Below, piece after piece: positions 58,800 through 64,000 of a stretch of 64,000 nt of DNA (the first letter of the stretch is position 1; each line of letters opens with the position of its first letter). The notes under the pieces were generated by a model. The model searched no databases and was not told where the DNA came from. It was given only the letters and a program-made list of their open reading frames with translations. Made by a program: the position numbers and the translations under genes. Origin of the DNA: Pseudomonas sp. RSB 5.4 (GTDB lineage: Bacteria > Pseudomonadota > Gammaproteobacteria > Pseudomonadales > Pseudomonadaceae). The DNA lies in contig NZ_CP146986.1 in NCBI RefSeq assembly GCF_037126175.1, forward strand, positions 4,960,501 through 5,024,500, in the 5' to 3' direction.

Positions 58800-58976
58800 C
58801 CCTCACCCCAGCCCTCTCCCCGAGGGAGAGGGGGCCGATTCGGGGATGCTTCAGCCTTACACCGACCTGAAAGTGTTGTATTGAATCCATAATCGACTGG
58901 ATTTTTCAGGTCGCCGTATCGCGTAAGACAATAAGGTCAGTCCCCTCTCCCTCTGGGAGAGGGTTAGGGTGAGGGG
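58800..58976. repeat. Imperfect palindromic repeat, CCCTCACCCCAGCCCTCTCCC type
   Basis: The same element as at 37003-37164: a left end CCCTCACCCCAGCCCTCTCC with a small hairpin and an inverted right end ending GGGTTAGGGTGAGGGG. It fills the gap between the convergent phaF and phaD genes. Confidence 0.8.
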
Positions 58977-58985
58977 CTCTTGATT

Positions 58986-59606
58986 TCATTCGTGATCTTC
59001 GAGGTATTGCAGGGCCATCCGTTCAGTAGCCACTTTCACCGGCGGCAGCAGATGCGGTGCCACCAGCATCATGATCTGGTACACCACCAGTTTGACCTCA
59101 CCCTCGCGATCGAGAATCCGCTGATAGTCCAGCGAGAACAGCAGGGTCATGGTGATCTGCTCCACCAGTTGCCCCAACGCCTGGGTATCACTGACCAATT
59201 GCCCCGACGCCTTCAGGCGCGCCAGCAATGACGCCAGCGTGCGCTTGAGTGCGTTGAGCAGATTGCGGATGCCCTTGGCCAGTTTTGGCAGGCGCCCGGC
59301 GAGGTTCGACAGGTCCTGGAACAGAAACCGGTATTGCGCCAGGCGCTCGACGATCAAGTGCAGGAACAGCCAGTAATCCTCCGGCGCCAACTCGGCATCC
59401 GATGGAGGATCGAGCAGCGGCGCCAGTTCATTTTGGAAGCGTTCGAACAGGCCGAGAATCAGCGGCTCCTTGCCGTGGAAGTGGTAGTAGAGGTTGCCGG
59501 GGCTGATCCCCATCTCATTGGCAACTTCCATGGTGGAGACGTTCGGTTCGCCTTTCTCATTGAACAACTGCAGAGCACATTCGAGAATCCGGTCGCGGGT
59601 TTTCAT
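58986..59606 (-). CDS. phaD: PhaD, TetR-family activator of PHA genes
   Basis: A TetR/AcrR-type regulator of 206 residues that activates phaC1 and phaI promoters in P. putida in response to a fatty-acid-derived effector. The helix-turn-helix reads VSTMEVANEMGISPGNLYYHFHGKEPL at about 20-46, with the ligand domain after it. It follows phaC2 after 30 bp and faces phaF. Confidence 0.95.
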   Translation of the reverse strand: MKTRDRILECALQLFNEKGEPNVSTMEVANEMGISPGNLYYHFHGKEPLILGLFERFQNELAPLLDPPSDAELAPEDYWLFLHLIVERLAQYRFLFQDLSNLAGRLPKLAKGIRNLLNALKRTLASLLARLKASGQLVSDTQALGQLVEQITMTLLFSLDYQRILDREGEVKLVVYQIMMLVAPHLLPPVKVATERMALQYLEDHE

Positions 59607-59636
59607 CCAGTCTTCTTAGAAAAGTTCGGTTAAGCG

Positions 59637-61319
59637 TCAGCGCACATGCACGTAGGTGCCGGGTGCTGCCTCCATCGGTGGATAGTTCGGGTTGCCGAGG
59701 GTAAACGTGGTTTCGTGCTGCGTGCCGGAGCGCTGCTGAATCCATTCCAGCCACTGCGGCCACCAACTGCCGTCAACGCGTTTGGCGTCGTAATACCAGG
59801 CGCGCGGATCGCTACTGAGCTTGCCGTTCTCGACGTAATTGGCTTTCGGGTTGCTGGGCGGGTTGAGGATGCTTTGCACGTGGCCGCTGTTGGACAGCAC
59901 GAAGCGCCGCTCGCCGCCGAGCAGCAACGTCGAGCGATACACCGCGTCCCACGGCGTGATGTGGTCGTTCATGCCGGCCACACTGAAGCTGTCGACGGTG
60001 ACTTTCTGCAGGTCGATAGGCGTGCCGCAGACTTCCAGGCCGCCCGGGTGGGTCAGCGGGTTGTGCTTGAAGAAGTCCAGCAGGTCGCCGTGGAATGCGG
60101 CGGGCAGGCGCGTGTTGTCGTTGTTCCAGTAGAGGATGTCGAAGGCTGGCGGCTCCTTGCCGAGCAGGTAGTTATTGACGAAGTAACTCCAGATCAAATC
60201 GTTGGGCCGCATCCAGGCGAACACCTTGGCCATGTCGCGACCGTCGAGCACGCCTCTCTGATAGGAACGGCGCTTGGCGGCTTCGATGGTCTGTTCGTCG
60301 GCGAACAGGGTGGTCGGGGTTTCGATCTCGCTGTCGAGCAGGCTGACCAGATAGGTCGCACTGGAGATTCGCCGCAGCTGCCGTTTGGCCTGCAGATGCC
60401 CCTGCAGCGCGGCAATGGTCAGGCCACCGGCGCAGGCGCCCATCAGGTTGACCTCGCGCGCGCCGGTGATCGCCCGGCAGATGTTCATCGCTTCTTCCAC
60501 CGCTTCGACGTAGGTCGAGAGGCCCCATTCCCGGTGGCGTACGTCCGGGTTGCGCCAACTGATCATGAAGGTCTGCAGGCCGTTTTTCAGCGCGTACTGG
60601 ACAAAGCTGTTCTGCGGGCTGAGGTCGAAAATGTAGTACTTGTTGATTTGCGGCGGCACCACCAGCAACGGCTTGGCGTACTGTTTTTCGCTCATCGGCT
60701 TGTACTGGATCAGCTCCAGCAGCTCGTTGCGAAACACCACGGCACCGGGGGTGGTCGCGACGGTCTTGCCAACTTCGAAAGCCTGTTTGGTGACCTGGCG
60801 CGGCAGGCCATCGTTGTGCAGCAGATCATCGAACAGATGACTCAGACCGCGCACCAGACTCTGGCCGCCGGAATTGAATAGCTCCTTGACCGCCAGCGGA
60901 TTGAGCAAGGTATTGGAGGGCGCCACGGCATCGTTGAGCAGGGTGAACGCGAAGTGCGCGCGGGCGCGGTCGTCCTCGCTCATGCTGCTTTCATCGATCC
61001 AGCTCTTGACCTGTTTCTGCCAGGCCAGATACGCCTGCAGGCTGCGCCGGTAGAACGGATTGAGGCTCCACGCCGGGTCGGCGAACCGCGCGTCCTGCGG
61101 GTTGGTCGGATGCAGGGTTTCACCGAGCAGCACGCGACCGAGTTGGCCGCCGAGTTTCAGCGCGTGTCTGGCACTGTGGATCGGGTTACGCAGACCGTGG
61201 GCTGCGACGCTGCGCAGCGTCGAGAGCAGGTCCCGGCCACGCAGCCCGGTCATTGCACTCTGTGCATTGATGAACACGGCGGGACTGGGCACTACGCCCG
61301 TCGCAGGTTTGTCGCGCAT
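59637..61319 (-). CDS. phaC2: Class II PHA synthase 2
   Basis: It polymerises medium-chain (R)-3-hydroxyacyl-CoA on the granule. The 560 residues carry the lipase-like box with the catalytic Cys (LMGACAGGLTIAALQGH), the Asp in VAGMNDHITPWDAV and the His in LSNSGHVQSILNPP. It is clearly a paralogue of PhaC1 next door. It lies between phaZ and phaD in the usual order. Confidence 0.97.
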   Translation of the reverse strand: MRDKPATGVVPSPAVFINAQSAMTGLRGRDLLSTLRSVAAHGLRNPIHSARHALKLGGQLGRVLLGETLHPTNPQDARFADPAWSLNPFYRRSLQAYLAWQKQVKSWIDESSMSEDDRARAHFAFTLLNDAVAPSNTLLNPLAVKELFNSGGQSLVRGLSHLFDDLLHNDGLPRQVTKQAFEVGKTVATTPGAVVFRNELLELIQYKPMSEKQYAKPLLVVPPQINKYYIFDLSPQNSFVQYALKNGLQTFMISWRNPDVRHREWGLSTYVEAVEEAMNICRAITGAREVNLMGACAGGLTIAALQGHLQAKRQLRRISSATYLVSLLDSEIETPTTLFADEQTIEAAKRRSYQRGVLDGRDMAKVFAWMRPNDLIWSYFVNNYLLGKEPPAFDILYWNNDNTRLPAAFHGDLLDFFKHNPLTHPGGLEVCGTPIDLQKVTVDSFSVAGMNDHITPWDAVYRSTLLLGGERRFVLSNSGHVQSILNPPSNPKANYVENGKLSSDPRAWYYDAKRVDGSWWPQWLEWIQQRSGTQHETTFTLGNPNYPPMEAAPGTYVHVR

Positions 61320-61458
61320 GACTCAACACTCCTTCGTCTTCAGGTCAAAAACAAACTCACCGAACCAGAACACCATAGTCGCTGTTACGGGTTGCTGCCT
61401 GCGCGGCGTCCTGCCGCGCACGTTGTTCAAAACCCTGCATAAAGCCTGCCGCCGTGAT

Positions 61459-62313
61459 TTATCCGCCCAGCGGCGAGGGTTGCGGATGCATGACCGCTCG
61501 CTGACGCTCCTCCTGGAGGAACTTCATGATGATCGGCGCCACCGCTTCGGCGCGGGTGATCAGGAACAGATGACCGTCGTCGATGATGTGCAATTGGGCG
61601 TTGGGAATCCGCCAGGCGAGCATGCGCATATTGATCAACGGGATCAGCGGGTCGTCGTCACCGGCCAGCACCAGGGTCGGCTGATGGATCTTGTGCAGCC
61701 AATGAATGCTGGTCCAGCCGAGGCCGGCGAACAGTTGCCAGTAGTAACCGAGCTTGCCCGCCGAACGTACTTTCGCTGCATGGCTGGCAGCCAGCGTCGG
61801 GTCGCGGCGGAATGAGCCGCCGTAGATCAACGGCGCAATGCGGATCACGTGGGACGGCTGGATGTAGCGTCGCGGGCTGGCCATCATCCACAGCACTTTC
61901 GGTTTGCCCGGCACCATGAAGGCACCGGCCGCGGTCGCCGCCAGCACCAGTTTCTTGCAGCGTTCCGGGTAGTCGTGGGCGAATTGCTGCGCCAGTGCAC
62001 CACCCCAGGACACGCCGATCACATTGACCTGGCCGTAGTCGAGGTAGTCGAGCATCCGCGAGGTCAGCTTCGCCAACCCGGGAAAGCGATAAGGCCGGTT
62101 CGGCGTCGACGAGCCGCCGACACCGGGCACGTCGAAGGCGATCACTTCGAGATCCGGATCCAGCGCCGCGACAAACGGAAACACCAACTCCAGGTTGGCG
62201 CCGATGCCGTTGAAAATCAGCAAGGGCGTCAAATGAGGCTTGCCGGGGCGTACCGCGGTGCGGAGGGTCTGCCCATCCAGATCGACGGTACGGAAAATGA
62301 ACGGTTGCGGCAT
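61459..62313 (-). CDS. phaZ: Intracellular medium-chain PHA depolymerase
   Basis: A serine hydrolase of 284 residues bound to the granule, releasing 3-hydroxy-acids for reuse. The triad is Ser102 (GVSWGGALAQQ), Asp221 (AGDDDPLIP) and His248 (DDGHLFL), the same numbers as in the P. putida enzyme. It lies between phaC1 and phaC2. A long perfect inverted repeat separates it from phaC1. Confidence 0.97.
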   Translation of the reverse strand: MPQPFIFRTVDLDGQTLRTAVRPGKPHLTPLLIFNGIGANLELVFPFVAALDPDLEVIAFDVPGVGGSSTPNRPYRFPGLAKLTSRMLDYLDYGQVNVIGVSWGGALAQQFAHDYPERCKKLVLAATAAGAFMVPGKPKVLWMMASPRRYIQPSHVIRIAPLIYGGSFRRDPTLAASHAAKVRSAGKLGYYWQLFAGLGWTSIHWLHKIHQPTLVLAGDDDPLIPLINMRMLAWRIPNAQLHIIDDGHLFLITRAEAVAPIIMKFLQEERQRAVMHPQPSPLGG

Positions 62314-62349
62314 GCTTCAGGCCCTGTGGATTAATTCATCCCCGCTCCC

Positions 62350-62436
62350 CTGTAGGAGCTGCCGCAGGCTGCGATCTTTTGATCTTGTTTTTTTGAATCA
62401 AGATCAAAAGATCGCAGCCTGCGGCAGCTCCTACAG
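62350..62436. repeat. 38-bp perfect inverted repeat between phaC1 and phaZ
   Basis: Left arm 62350-62387 (CTGTAGGAGCTGCCGCAGGC...) and right arm 62399-62436 are perfectly complementary over 38 bp with an 11-base loop. The sequence is a known type of Pseudomonas intergenic repeat. As RNA it would be a very stable hairpin between the phaC1 stop and phaZ; a T run in the loop only, so it is not a classic terminator. Confidence 0.92.
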
Positions 62437-62453
62437 GGAGGGCGAGGTGTCAG

Positions 62454-64000
62454 TTACCGCTCATGTACATAAGTGCCCGGCGAGGCCTCGCCTGCCGGAT
62501 ACGCCTTGTTGCCCAGTTTCAGTGGCGCCTTTTTCAGATTGCCCGAGCGCTCGGCCTGCCACGCCTGCCAGTACAGCCACCAGGAATCGGTGTGCTTGGT
62601 CGAGTTCTCTTGCCACTCGTCGGCATTGGCGGCCATGCCTTCGCTGGTCATGTAGCGCGATTTCGGGTTGCCCGGCGGATTCAGGATGCTCTGGATGTGC
62701 CCGCTGCTCGACAGCACGAACTCGACCTTGCCGCCAAACAGCTGCGCCGACTTGTAGCAGGACTTCCACGGGGTGATGTGGTCGTTGGTGCCGGCCAGCG
62801 AGAAGATGTCAGCCGTGACCTGCTTGAGGTCGATCGGCGTGCCGCACACTTCCAGTGCATTGGGGCGAATCAGTGGGTTGTTTTTGAACATCTCGATCAG
62901 GTCGCCGTGGAACGCCGCCGGCAACCGGGTGGTGTCGTTGTTCCAGAACAGGATGTCGAACACCGGCGGCTCGTTGCCGAGCAGGTAATTGTTGACCCAG
63001 TAGTTCCAGATCAGATCGTTCGGGCGCATCCACGCGAAGACCTTGGCCATGTCCTTGCCTTCAAGCACACCGGCCTGATACGAGTGACGCTTGGCGGTCT
63101 CGAGGGTCTGCTCGTCGACGAACAGGGCGACGTCGCTGTCCAGCGTGGTATCGAGCACGCTGACCAGCAGGGTCAGGGCGTTGACCTTCTTCTCGCCGAG
63201 CGCGGCATAGTGGCCGAGCAGGGCAGTGCAGGTGATGCCGCCGGAGCAGGCGCCGAGCATGTTGATGTCTTTGCTGCCGGTGATCGCCGTAACCACGTCG
63301 ACCGCTTCCTTCAGCGCATCGATGTAGGTCGACAGGCCCCATTCGCGCTGAGCCTTGGTCGGGTTGCGCCAGCTGACGATGAAGGTCTGCACGTTATTGC
63401 GCAGGCAGAAGCGCGCCAGACTCTTGTCCGGGCTCAGGTCGAAAACGTAGAACTTGTTGATCTGTGGCGGCACCACGAGCAACGGCCGCTCGTGGACCTG
63501 CTCGGTGATCGGCTTGTACTGGATCAGCTCCAGCACGTCGTTGCGAAACACCACCGCGCCTTCGGTCACGCCGAGGCTCTTGCCGACCTCGAACGCGCCC
63601 ATGTTGACCTGGCTCGGCATGCCGCCGTTGTGCACCAGATCCTTGGCCAGATGCGAGAGGCCGTCGAGCAGGCTTTTGCCGCCGGTCTCGAAGAAGCGTT
63701 TGACTGCCGCCGGGTTGGCTGCGGTGTTGGTCGGGGCCATGGCTTCGGTCATCAGGTTGATCACGAAGTGGCCGCGCGCGATGTCTTTGGGTGACAGGCT
63801 GCTGTCGTCGATCCAGGAATGGAGCTCCTTGCGCCACGCCAGGTAAGTTTGCAGATAACGTTTGTAGAGCGGGTTCTGACTCCACGCCGGATCAGCGAAG
63901 CGACGGTCATCGCTGGCCGGTTGCAGTTCGGATTTGCCGAACAGCACGTTCTTCAGTTCAAGACCGAAATGGGTCACGTGCTTGACGCTATGGATCGGTT
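62454..64000 (-). CDS. phaC1: Class II PHA synthase 1 (5' end beyond window)
   Basis: The first enzyme of the pha operon, polymerising medium-chain 3-hydroxyacyl-CoA. About 515 codons are visible; the frame remains open through the right edge, where it reads PIHSVKHVTHFGLEL, internal to PhaC1, so some 45 N-terminal residues are missing. The catalytic Cys box is MLGACSGGITCTALLGH, the Asp is in LAGTNDHITPW and the His in LSSSGHIQSILNPP. The C-terminus GEASPGTYVHER is typical. The phaC1 promoter lies outside the window. Confidence 0.97.
   Translation of the reverse strand, partial: PIHSVKHVTHFGLELKNVLFGKSELQPASDDRRFADPAWSQNPLYKRYLQTYLAWRKELHSWIDDSSLSPKDIARGHFVINLMTEAMAPTNTAANPAAVKRFFETGGKSLLDGLSHLAKDLVHNGGMPSQVNMGAFEVGKSLGVTEGAVVFRNDVLELIQYKPITEQVHERPLLVVPPQINKFYVFDLSPDKSLARFCLRNNVQTFIVSWRNPTKAQREWGLSTYIDALKEAVDVVTAITGSKDINMLGACSGGITCTALLGHYAALGEKKVNALTLLVSVLDTTLDSDVALFVDEQTLETAKRHSYQAGVLEGKDMAKVFAWMRPNDLIWNYWVNNYLLGNEPPVFDILFWNNDTTRLPAAFHGDLIEMFKNNPLIRPNALEVCGTPIDLKQVTADIFSLAGTNDHITPWKSCYKSAQLFGGKVEFVLSSSGHIQSILNPPGNPKSRYMTSEGMAANADEWQENSTKHTDSWWLYWQAWQAERSGNLKKAPLKLGNKAYPAGEASPGTYVHER

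Overview
The window reads as a stretch of chromosome from a Pseudomonas of the fluorescens/putida group. The gene order ntrC-ntrB-glnA-thiI-typA-glgP-fbp, then the hut cluster, pip-dtd-opgGH, an amino-acid ABC transporter, an HBM chemoreceptor, rsmE-tatCBA-hisEI, ubiBJE and the pha cluster is the backbone order known for that genus. High GC, dense inverted-pair REP elements of the GTGGGAGCGGGC type, a class II (medium-chain-length) PHA locus and sigma54-type promoters agree. No rRNA, tRNA, CRISPR array, prophage or insertion sequence was recognised.

Layout. 1-6.2 kb: nitrogen control. A possible small-RNA end, then ntrC and ntrB, two small exported DUF4124 proteins, and glnA with a sigma54 promoter and NtrC-type dyads. 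6.2-13 kb: housekeeping genes thiI, typA, a cysteine-cluster protein and glgP. 13.3-20.2 kb: a giant membrane protein (DUF2339) translationally joined to a DUF3999 protein, then fbp and a DUF924 protein. 20.2-24 kb: an AT-richer ParE/Phd toxin-antitoxin pair, a PctA-like amino-acid chemoreceptor and two lipoproteins (one a Blc-type lipocalin).

24.2-39.2 kb: a complete histidine utilisation locus. hutF diverges from hutCD; hutU, an NCS1 permease, hutXWV, hutH1, hutH2, hutI and hutG follow. The hutU promoter has a sigma54 site with a HutC palindrome on the predicted start point. HutH2 has the Ala-Ser-Gly triad that makes the MIO cofactor; HutH1 lacks exactly these residues and other catalytic residues, so it looks like a pseudo-lyase or a protein with another job. 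The usual APC-type histidine permease gene between hutH1 and hutH2 is absent.

39.4-56.7 kb: pip-dtd, opgG-opgH (periplasmic glucans), a polar amino-acid ABC transporter whose first two genes are split by a REP pair, a McpQ-like chemoreceptor, rsmE, the Tat export operon, hisE-hisI, and the ubiquinone genes ubiE-ubiJ-ubiB. 56.8-64 kb: medium-chain PHA storage, with phaI-phaF convergent to phaD-phaC2-phaZ-phaC1; phaC1 runs off the right edge.

Together the genes join nitrogen sensing (NtrBC, GlnA), use of histidine as carbon and nitrogen source (hut), chemotaxis to amino acids and organic acids, and carbon storage (glycogen phosphorylase, Fbp, PHA). All coding genes inside the window look intact; the strongest oddity is HutH1.
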